Virus record (IMG/VR): IMGVR_UViG_3300032116_001409
Coordinates: 1-22,442 of that record
Reading direction: 5' to 3' (one strand)
Origin: a virus
DNA: 22,442 nucleotides
The translations under genes and the position numbers were made by a program. The notes under the pieces are model-generated. The model did no database searches and had not been told where the DNA came from. It worked only from the letters and a program-made list of their open reading frames with translations. Below, in pieces: positions 1 through 6,489 of the stretch. Position 1 is the first letter of the stretch. Every line of letters begins with the position of its first letter.

Positions 1-223
1 CGCCAGACAGGATTCCGCCCTCCCCGATCTCGCTGAGGACGTCGCCGCACAGCATCCAGCGACCATCGACGAGTTGTACGCCGGCCGGAACGTGTCGCGG
101 GTCGCCGTGCTCAGACTGAACGCCGTATAGCGCGACCGCCACGTCGTGAGGATAAACGAGAGCGAGAGCGCGAGCCTCCTCGTACGGGATCGGCAGTAAC
201 GACGACATTTCGGCGAGTGTCAT
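1..223 (-). CDS. Partial phage protein of unknown function (3' end off window)
   Basis: The reading frame starts with ATG at 223 and runs off the left edge, giving 74 codons without a stop. Its start overlaps the stop of the upstream lectin-like gene as ATGA, so translation is probably coupled. The visible N-terminus reads MTLAEMSSLLPIPYEEARAL and continues as an ordinary globular mix with no signal peptide or membrane segment. I do not recognise the family. Its position after the tail-fibre cluster suggests a late gene (virion, lysis or packaging), but that is inference from order only. Confidence 0.6.
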   Translation of the reverse strand, partial: MTLAEMSSLLPIPYEEARALALVYPHDVAVALYGVQSEHGDPRHVPAGVQLVDGRWMLCGDVLSEIGEGGILSG

Positions 224-1110
224 GAGGTGCGCCCCAATGTCGCATTGAACGTCGAAAGGGCTGAATGGAACGCGGCGACCTGTGCCGCCGTCATGGCGAG
301 GCCGATCGAGTAATGTCGCAAAGCCATGCCGGGTTGATCAGAACCAGGTGTTCCTGAGTTATTGTTCCTAAACACGAAAAAAGAATACGGATTTGAAGCT
401 ATGCCGGATGTGGCTGTCGTGCTGGTGACTTCTAGCGTTCCATTTCGGTACAACTCATGAGCGACCGTGGCCGTTCGTTGATTCAGAAGAAACGTCGAGG
501 GCCTTGCGCCTTGAACTCCGGTCGTCGCGGCAACGGTTGTCACTTTCCCAGCACGCCCTGTTTCGTAGGCCAGCGCGGCAGTGCGAATACTTGTTTGTAA
601 GCCGTATCGATCTGCTGTCCCATTGAACGACCCAAGCAAAAAAGGGTCTGTTCCGACCGCAGGTATAGGCCCGTGCCACGCGGAGAAGTGCATCCCCTCC
701 CACTGCGCCGCGGTTACCGCTGACGTAGCAAATCCCGTGTCGAGGTATTTCGCGGTCGTCTGCCCAACCGACAGCCCAACCGACTCCGAGTAATCGCCAG
801 AAACGAAAGGCCCGATATTCGTCTCCGCGGCGTTTCCATACTGCGCACCCGTCAGGCTTTGCCCGCGGTACAGCGGAACGAGGCAGGCGTTTAGGCCCGT
901 ACCCGCGAACACGTTGAACCGCAGGAACCGCGAGCGGATGCCAGCCGCGTCGATCGCGTTGCATAGCCGGGAACACGCGGCCAGCGTCTGGGCCGACACA
1001 CTGCCGCCGTTCGTGACGACCCTGGCGGCCCAGTCGGCCGCCTCCGCATGGATTGGCGACAGCCGGAGCGCAGAGACGCGGCGAATATTTGAGGCGTTGG
1101 ATACGCTCAC
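220..1110 (-). CDS. Lectin/LamG-like tail-associated protein (probable receptor-binding or fibre component)
   Basis: This 296-aa protein starts at GTG 1110, overlapping the TGA of the upstream small gene (GTGA). Reading further upstream in this frame gives only an arginine-rich shadow of the fibre gene, so the GTG is the better start. Residues 1-75 form a helical lead. From about residue 90 the protein is beta-rich and resembles concanavalin/LamG sheets, with an LYRNGTL strand, a FVFRNNNSG turn and a closing RHYSIGLAMTAAQVAAFHSAL segment typical of phage lectin-like domains. It is the last complete gene of a fibre cluster (collagen-like fibre, small beta protein, this protein). Role as adhesin is inferred from fold resemblance and context; no catalytic residues are apparent. 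Confidence 0.6.
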   Translation of the reverse strand: MSVSNASNIRRVSALRLSPIHAEAADWAARVVTNGGSVSAQTLAACSRLCNAIDAAGIRSRFLRFNVFAGTGLNACLVPLYRGQSLTGAQYGNAAETNIGPFVSGDYSESVGLSVGQTTAKYLDTGFATSAVTAAQWEGMHFSAWHGPIPAVGTDPFLLGSFNGTADRYGLQTSIRTAALAYETGRAGKVTTVAATTGVQGARPSTFLLNQRTATVAHELYRNGTLEVTSTTATSGIASNPYSFFVFRNNNSGTPGSDQPGMALRHYSIGLAMTAAQVAAFHSALSTFNATLGRTS

Positions 1111-1436
1111 GTCAGCTCCGAGCCGAACAGCGCGAACGAGAGCGAGGCCGACGACGCGTAGACCGTCACGACGTCCGTGGTGTCGAGCGTGATCCCCAGC
1201 GTGAGAAATGCCGAGTCGTTCGCGGTCAGCGTCGAGTCGTAGACGATGTAATGAGTCGCCGCGAGTGTCGCCCCGGCGGGCCGGACGGCCACGCGGAACG
1301 TCGCCGACGATGCGCCCTGGTTGCAGACGGACAGGGTCGAGGCGACCGCCGACGTGGCAGACGGGACCGTGTAGAGCGTCGCCGCAGTGGTGGCGGACGG
1401 ATTCGACTGCCCGAGCACCTTGTAGGCGGACGGCAT
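1107..1436 (-). CDS. Small beta-sandwich protein of the tail-fibre cluster
   Basis: This is a 109-aa protein starting MPSAYKVLGQSNPSATTAAT. It is rich in Thr, Ser, Ala and Val, alternates beta-strand-like segments, and contains a FRVAVRPAGATLAATHYIVY stretch of a kind common in small phage structural proteins next to fibre genes. It has no signal peptide, membrane segment or cysteine pair. The start ATG at 1436 lies directly after the stop of the collagen-like fibre gene, and its stop overlaps the next start, so the cluster reads as one operon. Probable virion decoration or fibre accessory protein; the exact role is unknown. Confidence 0.6.
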   Translation of the reverse strand: MPSAYKVLGQSNPSATTAATLYTVPSATSAVASTLSVCNQGASSATFRVAVRPAGATLAATHYIVYDSTLTANDSAFLTLGITLDTTDVVTVYASSASLSFALFGSELT

Positions 1437-2450
1437 TTACAGGCCCCCTGTAAGGAATGGATGGATAAACGACTCCGTCGACTGCCTGGCGTTCGTCGAC
1501 AGTCGAGAGTCTGACAGCGTCCCGCTGGTGATATTCGTCGCGTTCGTCGCGTCTGTAGTGGCCGAGGCGGCCAGGCCGGAGACGGAGCTCGAGGAGATCG
1601 TCGCAGCGGTCGTGAGAACCCCGCCCGTCGTCGTGACGACGACCTGCCCGGAAGTTGATCCGATCGCCCCTGCGGTCGAAATGTTCCCGTGGAAGTGTGT
1701 CGCCACGGCGGCGCCGATCGCGTCGCACCACTGCGACAAGTCGGCGGCGCTGTAAACCATCAAGATACCGTCGTAGACGCTGATAGCGTCCGCGGCTTGC
1801 GACGGGTCATAGATCGCGTTGGCGCGGTCAGCGACGCCGTCCGACAACGCGGTGGCCTTTCCGTCGAGCGAAGCCTGTAGGCCGGTGACCTGGGAGACTG
1901 CGATTGTCAGCGGATCGGCGCCTGCGGCGGCGTGGCTTGACGCGTGAGCTGACGGCGCGAACGTCGTCGGCTTATCGGTGATACCGCCCCAGGTCGTCGT
2001 CCCTGCGGGGCCGGTGGCGCCGGTGGGCCCCGTCTGGCCGGCCGGGCCTTGCGGGCCTGTAGCGCCGGTGGCTCCCGCCGGGCCTGTAGGGCCTTGCGGG
2101 CCGATCTCGCCCTGTGGGCCGGTGGCTCCGGTGGGTCCAGTGGCCCCGGTGGCCCCGGTGGCCCCGGCTGGGCCTGTCGGGCCAGTCTGGCCCGTCGGGC
2201 CTTGTGGGCCTGTCGGCAGAACGAGATTCAGAGTCTGGCTCGGAGCCGCCCCGGTGATCGTGGCCGAGGCCGCGGCCCCGTCTGTCACGGTTCCGATCGC
2301 GAGCGTGTTCGCTGGGCCCGTGGCCCCTGTCGCTCCGGTCGCCCCGGTGGGACCAACTGGGCCCTGCCCGCCGGCGACGCTGGCCGTGACGGTCTGCCCG
2401 CTGGTGGAGACGGCGATCGTCTCGTTCTCGACGTTGACGTTGATCCCCAT
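1437..2450 (-). CDS. Collagen-like phage tail fibre protein
   Basis: This 337-aa protein starts at ATG 2450, which overlaps the TAA of the preceding gene (TAATG). Residues 1-28 form a short head ([15 protein letters not shown]). Gly-X-Y collagen triplets occupy residues about 29-46 and 81-150, dominated by GPT, GAT and GPQ. A hinge with [10 protein letters not shown] at about 172-181 follows; that motif is frequent just after the shaft in phage fibres. The rest is an Ala/Thr/Ser-rich trimeric-looking region ending [10 protein letters not shown]. Collagen triplets in phage proteins normally make trimeric fibres, so a host-contact fibre is the likely role. The repetitive coding DNA produces a long antisense frame rich in PVGPV that is not a gene. 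Confidence 0.85.
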   Translation of the reverse strand: MGINVNVENETIAVSTSGQTVTASVAGGQGPVGPTGATGATGATGPANTLAIGTVTDGAAASATITGAAPSQTLNLVLPTGPQGPTGQTGPTGPAGATGATGATGPTGATGPQGEIGPQGPTGPAGATGATGPQGPAGQTGPTGATGPAGTTTWGGITDKPTTFAPSAHASSHAAAGADPLTIAVSQVTGLQASLDGKATALSDGVADRANAIYDPSQAADAISVYDGILMVYSAADLSQWCDAIGAAVATHFHGNISTAGAIGSTSGQVVVTTTGGVLTTAATISSSSVSGLAASATTDATNATNITSGTLSDSRLSTNARQSTESFIHPFLTGGL

Positions 2451-2770
2451 TAGCGGACCACCTCGAAGATTCCTTCCAGGGCCGTCCGCCTGGCCGAGCC
2501 AGGGGCGGTCCAGATCAGCCGCCAGAGGTACGAGCCAGGAGCGATCGCGTCGCAGACGGTCTCCGTCATGGCGAGATTGACCTGGCCCGACGCGAGACTG
2601 ACGGCCGAGACGGTGAGCTCGCCGACCTCGGCGCCGGTGATCGCCGAAACGACTTCCGCCTCGAACGTGTAGCCCGTGAGGTCGACCGAGAAGTCGACGA
2701 GTTGCGACAGCTCGTCGCCGTGCTTCACGGTGACATTCAGCGTCCCCGGCAGAGTGGATACGGTTGCCAT
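2450..2770 (-). CDS. BppU-like small baseplate/fibre-attachment protein
   Basis: The product is 106 aa from ATG 2770. A TTG six bases upstream is in frame, but the AGG of the upstream stop region is better spaced for the ATG. The sequence has a [20 protein letters not shown] segment and a closing [20 protein letters not shown] region. This resembles the N-terminal beta-sandwich of phage baseplate upper proteins, where a GDTF..DLTGY segment and a final ...G.F.V strand are typical. It sits immediately upstream of the collagen-like fibre, consistent with an adaptor that anchors the fibre to the tail tip. Family assignment is by pattern only. Confidence 0.55.
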   Translation of the reverse strand: MATVSTLPGTLNVTVKHGDELSQLVDFSVDLTGYTFEAEVVSAITGAEVGELTVSAVSLASGQVNLAMTETVCDAIAPGSYLWRLIWTAPGSARRTALEGIFEVVR

Positions 2771-2779
2771 GTTCAAAGC

Positions 2780-3112
2780 CTATGCGGGGCTTTCCCCGGA
2801 GAATCCCGGGTTGTACCGCTCGCGGTGCTCCTCTTCGCTCCATCGCTCCGCCCGCAGCTCCGCGGCGCGGCGGTATATCTCGTCGATCGGCAGGTCGACG
2901 AACTCCGGCTGGGGCGGATACTCGCGGCCGGGCCTCGGCCCTCGACGCTGGCGCGGTATATCGCGAAGCTCGTTCCGCCTCGCGTCGTAGAGCTTGCGGG
3001 CGCTGATCCCTGCGGCCGCCTGGGCCTCGGCGTCCGTCGCCCCTCGGTCCAGCTCACGCCGGACGATCCGCTCCTCCGTCTCCGTCAGGACGCGCCTACG
3101 CTTCCGCGTCAT
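2780..3112 (-). CDS. Small HTH DNA-binding protein at the early/late boundary
   Basis: This 110-aa basic protein starts [20 protein letters not shown]. Residues 10-50 look like a homeodomain-type helix-turn-helix: an [11 protein letters not shown] helix, [16 protein letters not shown], then a [10 protein letters not shown] recognition-like helix. An arginine/proline-rich linker and an acidic helical tail follow. The start overlaps the 3' end of the RusA gene by 17 bases. It lies exactly where the recombination genes end and the fibre genes begin, so either a late-gene activator or a terminase small subunit would fit. I cannot decide between them from sequence. Confidence 0.55.
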   Translation of the reverse strand: MTRKRRRVLTETEERIVRRELDRGATDAEAQAAAGISARKLYDARRNELRDIPRQRRGPRPGREYPPQPEFVDLPIDEIYRRAAELRAERWSEEEHRERYNPGFSGESPA

Positions 3113-3554
3113 GGCAGGGCCTCACCTGGACGATCGTCCGCGCGGCCTCGCCTGGCTTCGCGTACCGTTTTCGGACGCGGCCGTCGACGACCTGGTCGTC
3201 GTCGAACCAGATCGCCCCGCTGTCGGTGATCGCGTCGGCCACTCCCTTCCCGAGGTTGTCCCAGTCGCAGCGCGGCGGGAACGCCGGGGCCGTTGCCCGA
3301 GGCTCGCCGGCCGCGTTTAGGTGGGACGGAGGCCGCGCGAACACCGCGAGGACCTCGAGCACGACCGGGCCGTCCGTCGGCCTGTGGCCGTTCCATCGCG
3401 CGGCAGCCGCCGCGGCGAGCTGGACCGCCTGGCGGTAGACGTGGATCGGGTGTTTCTTCTCGACGTACGCGCGGCCGTGGCCTCCTCGGGTGGAGATCTT
3501 CGGCCTCGGCTGCGGGACCGGAGGCCCCGGGATCTCGAACGTGAGCGCATCCAT
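3096..3554 (-). CDS. rusA: RusA-family Holliday junction resolvase
   Basis: This 152-aa protein carries the RusA core. An N-terminal strand (FEIPGPPVPQPRPK) is followed by a basic patch and a central metal-binding region with D97, D99 and N100 in CDWDNLGK, K103, D107 in ADAI, and the acidic D118-D120 followed by QV. The family is a dimeric, magnesium-dependent endonuclease that cuts four-way junctions, resolving recombination or branched DNA before packaging. Length is slightly above the usual ~120 aa, mainly at the C-terminus. It belongs to the early operon with the Sak4-like ATPase, SSB and initiator, and overlaps the next HTH gene. Confidence 0.9.
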   Translation of the reverse strand: MDALTFEIPGPPVPQPRPKISTRGGHGRAYVEKKHPIHVYRQAVQLAAAAAARWNGHRPTDGPVVLEVLAVFARPPSHLNAAGEPRATAPAFPPRCDWDNLGKGVADAITDSGAIWFDDDQVVDGRVRKRYAKPGEAARTIVQVRPCHDAEA

Positions 3555-3569
3555 GCCCCCGCTAGCGTG

Positions 3570-3893
3570 TCACGGCGGCCGCTTGAATCCAGCGAGCCTC
3601 CCGCGGACGAACGCCTGGCGTCGATCGGCCAGGTCGTCGTCTGATTTGCCGACGTAGATCACGACGGTGACGTCTGGATCGTTCCCCGACATGAGGCGGA
3701 CCGCCGCGACCAGCCGCAGGAGCCGCCGGCCGCACTCATGGCAGAACTCCGAATGGAACGTCGCCCGGAGGAACGAGTGGTCGTCGTCCCAGTGGTCGAT
3801 CCAGACCTGGTTCGGCGCGTGCTCTGGCTCGAGGCCGTAGATCGACAGCGTCGCGACCTGGAGATCCCGCTCGGTAATCATGACTCCCGGCAT
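3570..3893 (-). CDS. Hypothetical protein with a single CxxC motif
   Basis: The product is 107 aa, starting MPGVMITERDLQVATLSIYG. The only motif is FCHECGRRLLRLVAAVRL, with one CxxC pair at about residues 51-54, which could bind metal only with ligands elsewhere or in a dimer. Several Asp and Trp residues precede it (WIDHWDDDHS), and a conserved-looking strand DVTVVIYVGKSDDD follows. I do not recognise the family. A second in-frame ATG lies at 3881, and neither start has a convincing ribosome site. It is the first phage gene on the low-coordinate side of the attC-bearing insertion region. Confidence 0.5.
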   Translation of the reverse strand: MPGVMITERDLQVATLSIYGLEPEHAPNQVWIDHWDDDHSFLRATFHSEFCHECGRRLLRLVAAVRLMSGNDPDVTVVIYVGKSDDDLADRRQAFVRGRLAGFKRPP

Positions 3894-3965
3894 GATCGCC
3901 AGCGTGGACGATCATGGGCGCGAGTCCAGATCAGTCGAGGCGGGCCGCGGGATGCTATGCGTCGC

Positions 3966-4026
3966 CGATAACGTCCGCCGATTGCGTCATTCGGCGGCGA
4001 GATGCCGAAACGGCGGCGCGTTATGC
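3966..4026 (+). repeat. attC-like integron recombination site 1
   Basis: The bases match attC spacing: R'' CGATAAC (3966-3972), 5-base spacer, L'' CCGATTGC (3978-3985), 21-base loop region, L' GAAACGG (4007-4013), 6-base spacer, R' GTTATGC (4020-4026). ATAAC pairs with GTTAT. L'' pairs with L' at six of seven positions once the A at 3981 is left out as an extrahelical base, the position where attC sites carry their extra base. The cut would fall between G4020 and T4021. R''/R' match the consensus poorly outside AAC/GTT, and no matching left cassette boundary was found, so this is less certain than site 2. Confidence 0.45.
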
Positions 4027-4053
4027 CTCACGACGGGACGCTACGGGGAACAG

Positions 4054-4069
4054 GAGAACCACTGGTTCT
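4054..4069. repeat. Palindrome at left cassette boundary (collapsed attC or operator)
   Basis: AGAACCACTGGTTCT (4055-4069) is a perfect 15-base palindrome around C4062. It resembles attC site 2 with the whole L''-L' hairpin removed, leaving AGAAC-CAC and TGG-TTCT. Joining 4065 directly to 4341, as cassette excision would, extends it to the 17-base palindrome GAGAACCACTGGTTCTC. It could instead be an operator. Confidence 0.45.
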
Positions 4070-4340
4070 GTGGCTACTTGCCGCCCGTCAGCATCTGCCA
4101 CGCTTCATAGCAACCGCTTCCCACTGGTGAGCCTTGTAGCAAATACGCGGCGTTTTGAATCAGCACCCGCAGCCGCGTGACCTCGTCTTGCAAGTCTTCG
4201 TTTTCAGAGTGCATCCGCCGCTCTTCTGGTGTGCAATCGCAGTTCATCGGCTTCTTGTCGCATATAGGGCAATACATCCTACTTCTCCTCTACGCTCACA
4301 GAACCACGCGATGCAGCGGACGGGCCGCTGATCGCTGGCG
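4066..4340 (+). mobile_element. Integron-type gene cassette (275 bp)
   Basis: The unit is bounded by G^TT points at 4065/4066 and 4340/4341. Its first bases, read with the preceding G as GTTCTGTG (4065-4072), are the exact reverse complement of CACAGAAC (4297-4304), the R'' box of the attC at its right end. This self-complementarity is the diagnostic property of a cassette that once closed into a circle; the R' at its right end (GTTCTCAC) matches R'' over fewer bases. It contains one good ORF (4074-4277, minus), opposite to the usual cassette orientation but in line with phage transcription. No integron integrase gene is in the window. Confidence 0.65.
4074..4277 (-). CDS. Cassette-borne small zinc-ribbon/coiled-coil protein
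   Basis: This 67-aa protein begins MYCPICDKKPMNCDC, a compact cysteine cluster (C3, C6, C13, C15) that looks like a zinc knuckle or half of a zinc ribbon. An acidic heptad-like helix follows (about residues 20-42, SENEDLQDEVTRLRVLI), predicted coiled coil, with a short tail containing one more Cys. A strong ribosome site (GAGGAGAAG) lies upstream of ATG 4277, inside the strand complementary to the attC flank. The gene fills nearly all of the cassette between its two recombination points. Function unknown; a DNA- or protein-binding accessory factor is plausible. Confidence 0.65.
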   Translation of the reverse strand: MYCPICDKKPMNCDCTPEERRMHSENEDLQDEVTRLRVLIQNAAYLLQGSPVGSGCYEAWQMLTGGK

Positions 4341-4346
4341 TTCTCA
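4297..4346 (+). repeat. attC integron recombination site 2
   Basis: Every attC element is present in order: R'' ACAGAAC (4298-4304), 5-base spacer CACGC, L'' GATGCAGC (4310-4317), loop GGACGGGCC, L' GCTGATC (4327-4333), 6-base spacer GCTGGC, R' GTTCTCA (4340-4346). L' is the exact reverse complement of L'' once G4313 is removed as the extrahelical base, and AGAAC pairs with GTTCT. The asymmetry (8-base L'', 7-base L'; 5- and 6-base spacers) is what integron integrases use to choose the folded bottom strand. At about 50 bases it is at the short end of known sites. Confidence 0.7.
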
Positions 4347-4390
4347 CTTAGTCCGTTCAAGAAGCCCACGACCGGAGTCGCTCTACGATA

Positions 4391-4618
4391 TCAGCCACGA
4401 TGCCCTCCTCCCTGCGGCGTCGTCTCGCCGCGACGCCACTTGATCACCTTGGTACGCGACGCCTCGTCGCTCTCGGCCATCCTCTCGGCCAGGTGGGCCG
4501 CGCGGATCGGCTCGGCTCGCCGCGCTACCCACGGGGCAAGCGCGAGGCCGGAGATCGAGGCGGCCTCCTCCTCGGCCGGGACGGAGTCCGGCCAGTCTGG
4601 ATCGTATTCGTAGGTCAT
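4391..4618 (-). CDS. Hypothetical small early protein
   Basis: This 75-aa protein starts at ATG 4618, overlapping the TGA of the initiator gene (ATGA), so it is probably co-translated. The N-terminus is acidic (MTYEYDPDWPDSVPAEEEAA). It is followed by LALAPWVARRAEPIRAAHLA and a basic tail (TKVIKWRRGETTPQGGG). No family is recognised. Its place directly after the initiator is where phages often carry a helicase loader or small regulatory partner, but no such motif is visible. Its stop lies about 50 bases from the right cassette boundary, so the original C-terminus could have been altered by the insertion. Confidence 0.5.
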   Translation of the reverse strand: MTYEYDPDWPDSVPAEEEAASISGLALAPWVARRAEPIRAAHLAERMAESDEASRTKVIKWRRGETTPQGGGHRG

Positions 4619-5478
4619 GCGGCGCCCTCCTGTCGCAGTCGATCGGCCATAGCTCGTTTCGTCGCCTCGAATCGGGCCGCGTCGTCGCCCTGGAACGCCT
4701 GCGGCGGTCCTCGGTCATCGGTGCCGCGGTAGCCTCCCCGGGCCGGCTGGTCGCGGGCGTTGTCGAACTGGCCCCCGAGGACCTTATCAACGAAGCCCGG
4801 CGCGACGAGCTGCGGCAGCGTCACCGGATCGCGGAAGTATTTGCAGCGCGGCAGGGCCTCGATCGCCGCGAGGGCCTTCTGGAACCAGCCCTCCTCGGCC
4901 AGCCGGTCGGCGACCTTGTCGGGCGGGTCCGGGAGTTTCCACGGGCGCCCGGTCCCGGCGGCCCACGCCTGGCGGAGTGTGTCCCAGCCGGCAGGCTGGG
5001 CAGGCTCCCCACGCGCAGCCGTCCCGGGGGAAGAAGAAGAATTTCTATCTCCTCTATCCCCTCCCTCGGGGGCGCGCGGCCCCCCGGTGGGGGGCGCGCC
5101 GCCCCCCGGCGGGGGGCGCCGCGCGCCCCCGACCTTGTCGACCTGGTGGCGGACCGCCGTCAAAGCCCGTGATTTCGCGGCTTTTGCGAACCTGGAGTCC
5201 CATCCGGGGATACCAATGGTCCCATTCTCCGCGTCGATCACCAGCCAGCCGACCGTCTCGACCTGCCTCCAGAACTCCTCGTCGCCTCCGCACAGTCTCG
5301 CCAGGAGCCGGACCGACATACGGGCCGACCCGTCGGAGCTGTTTAGGGCCGCCCAGCCCCATAGCATGACGAGGCGGCCGACGACCTGGTCCGGCGCGAG
5401 GCCGGTCCGGTCGACGAGCTCGAGGACCTCGGGCTTCTGGGGGAGGCAGACGTCGTAGGGGACCCATTCACCGGCCAT
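4615..5478 (-). CDS. Phage replication initiator / replisome organiser (lambda O-like layout)
   Basis: This 287-aa protein has a winged-helix-like N-terminal domain (residues 1-105: EWVPYDVCLPQKPEVLELVD, then a VVGRLVMLWGWAAL helix and the FWRQVETVGWLVIDAENGTI wing). A Gly/Pro/Arg-rich disordered linker (about 112-165) and a C-terminal helical domain (166-287) follow. The N-terminal pattern is typical of phage DnaD- or O-like proteins that bind origin DNA, the C-terminal part usually contacting the helicase or its loader. Ribosome site GGAGGG lies 7 bases before ATG 5478. The DNA encoding the linker holds a large palindromic structure (separate entry), recalling lambda O with its embedded origin. 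Neighbours are a winged-helix protein upstream and a small unknown downstream. Confidence 0.75.
   Translation of the reverse strand: MAGEWVPYDVCLPQKPEVLELVDRTGLAPDQVVGRLVMLWGWAALNSSDGSARMSVRLLARLCGGDEEFWRQVETVGWLVIDAENGTIGIPGWDSRFAKAAKSRALTAVRHQVDKVGGARRPPPGGGAPPTGGPRAPEGGDRGDRNSSSSPGTAARGEPAQPAGWDTLRQAWAAGTGRPWKLPDPPDKVADRLAEEGWFQKALAAIEALPRCKYFRDPVTLPQLVAPGFVDKVLGGQFDNARDQPARGGYRGTDDRGPPQAFQGDDAARFEATKRAMADRLRQEGAA
5031..5130. other. Candidate replication origin inside the initiator gene
   Basis: A 12-base inverted repeat, GGGGGCGCGCGG (5068-5079) and CCGCGCGCCCCC (5119-5130), encloses two tandem hairpins of identical build: C6-GGT-G6 (5080-5094) and C6-GGC-G6 (5102-5116). Together they can fold as a cloverleaf. 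Immediately beside it (5031-5058) is an AT-rich purine/pyrimidine tract (AAGAAGAAGAATTTCTATCT), unusual in this GC-rich genome and a plausible unwinding element. Repeats plus an AT-rich flank inside the initiator's linker coding region match the plan of the lambda origin. Low-complexity Pro/Gly coding could alone produce part of the pattern. Confidence 0.45.
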
Positions 5479-5833
5479 GTGTCGCCCTCCACAGCCGCCC
5501 GCCGGCCGTCCCGTGTCCTTTCGCCCGCGCGACGAATCCGACGGCCTCGATCTGCTTCTGTTTGGCGAGTTTCCCGATCACCGCCCCGAACGCCCTCGCG
5601 TCGTGCGGGACCATACCGAGCCTCTGGCAGTGGTCGACGAGCTGCTCGCCGCTGCGGGCGACGCCGTCGGCCAGGAGCTCGAGGATCGCGGCCCGGGCGG
5701 CGTCCGCGTCAAACGCGGTGACGCGCTCGGCCTTCGCGAGGCAGGCCTCTCCGGCAGCGCGGCCCGCGTCGGCCCTCTTTGCCCACGCGAGCAGCGGCAG
5801 GGCCTCCATTGCTTCCATCGTTGTCCTGACCAT
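5468..5833 (-). CDS. Winged-helix DNA-binding early protein
   Basis: The product is 121 aa. A perfect ribosome site (AAGGAGG, 5 bases before ATG 5833) fixes the start. Residues 1-40 are an Ala-rich helical lead. Residues 40-120 have a winged-helix pattern: AARAAILELLADGVARSGEQ, VDHCQRLGMVPHDARAFGAV, IGKLAKQKQIEAVGFVARA and a final basic strand with GRLWRATHGR. The 'RAFGAV...L...G.I...G' core followed by a basic hairpin recurs in small phage replication-associated proteins. It precedes and slightly overlaps the initiator gene, so a helper in origin recognition or early regulation is likely. Exact role unknown. Confidence 0.65.
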   Translation of the reverse strand: MVRTTMEAMEALPLLAWAKRADAGRAAGEACLAKAERVTAFDADAARAAILELLADGVARSGEQLVDHCQRLGMVPHDARAFGAVIGKLAKQKQIEAVGFVARAKGHGTAGGRLWRATHGR

Positions 5834-6003
5834 CGTCGCCTCCTTGTGTGGTGCCCCGTGTCGTGGGGCGGCCGGTCGATCGCGGGGCGGAAAGGATGTA
5901 CGCCTCGCGGCCGACTACGGGAGATTTGTCGCGTCCTCCCGCTGCGCTCTCCCTGTCGCCGGCATGGGCAGCGACTTCGGCCGGGAGCGGCCGGGGCAAA
6001 TCC
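5834..6003 (-). other. Non-coding spacer with two hairpins downstream of SSB
   Basis: No convincing gene is seen in these 170 bases. Reading on the minus strand after the SSB stop, CGGCCG-CTCC-CGGCCG forms a 6-bp hairpin (5979-5994) without a T-run. Nearer the winged-helix gene GCCCC (5853-5857) pairs with GGGGC (5865-5869). They may modulate readthrough or mRNA stability between SSB and the initiator genes. Confidence 0.3.
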
Positions 6004-6489
6004 TCAAAACGGAATGTCGTCGTCCGGCATCGCGGCCGCCGCGTCGGCCTTCTGTGTCGAGGTCCGCCTGGTCGTCGGCTTCGACGACGCGGCCGCCACG
6101 GGCTCGGCCGCTTCGCCTGGCAGGAACTCGCCCACGTTGACGAACGTCCGCGCCCCGGAGACCTTGTGGTACACGCGAGCGCGGACGCGCCGGCCGGCGA
6201 GGTCCGTCAACTCGAGCCCGGCAAACTGCTCGCGCGTGTAGCCGAGCGAGGTCCGCAGGCCCGACAGGATCCGCTTGCCCCAGTTGACGTTCCGCGGGAT
6301 CCGCGCGAACACCCATCCGTACCGCCGCTCCGGATGCTCCAGGCGGACCTCGACCTTCTCCTCCTCGGCGTGAATGATCACGGCGCGGATCTGAAAGTCG
6401 TGATCGCCCTCCGGTACAAGCTCACGCTCGGGAGGCCGGCTGTCGTTCGTCTCAGTCGGGAAGTCGTCGTCGAGTCCAAAATCGACCAT
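6004..6489 (-). CDS. Phage single-stranded DNA-binding protein (DUF669-like)
   Basis: This 161-aa protein has an OB-fold-like body (about residues 20-128: GDHDFQIRAVIIHAEEEKVE, FARIPRNVNWGKRILSGLRT, RRVRARVYHK). A flexible Ala/Thr/Lys linker follows, and the protein ends exactly with the acidic tip DDDIPF. That tip is the classic SSB tail that docks replication and recombination partners. The body resembles DUF669 phage proteins, which act as SSBs and commonly sit beside Sak4-type recombinases, as here. Ribosome site AGGAGA precedes ATG 6489. It coats single-stranded intermediates during replication and annealing. Confidence 0.8.
   Translation of the reverse strand: MVDFGLDDDFPTETNDSRPPERELVPEGDHDFQIRAVIIHAEEEKVEVRLEHPERRYGWVFARIPRNVNWGKRILSGLRTSLGYTREQFAGLELTDLAGRRVRARVYHKVSGARTFVNVGEFLPGEAAEPVAAASSKPTTRRTSTQKADAAAAMPDDDIPF

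Noticed and set aside
1978-2580. Plus-strand protein rich in PVGPV repeats
   Set aside because: It is the antisense of the Gly-X-Y coding repeats of the fibre gene.
4177-4443. Plus-strand ORF running through the cassette and attC
   Set aside because: Antisense of the 67-aa gene and translation of the attC hairpin; no ribosome site. The reverse gene has a strong one.
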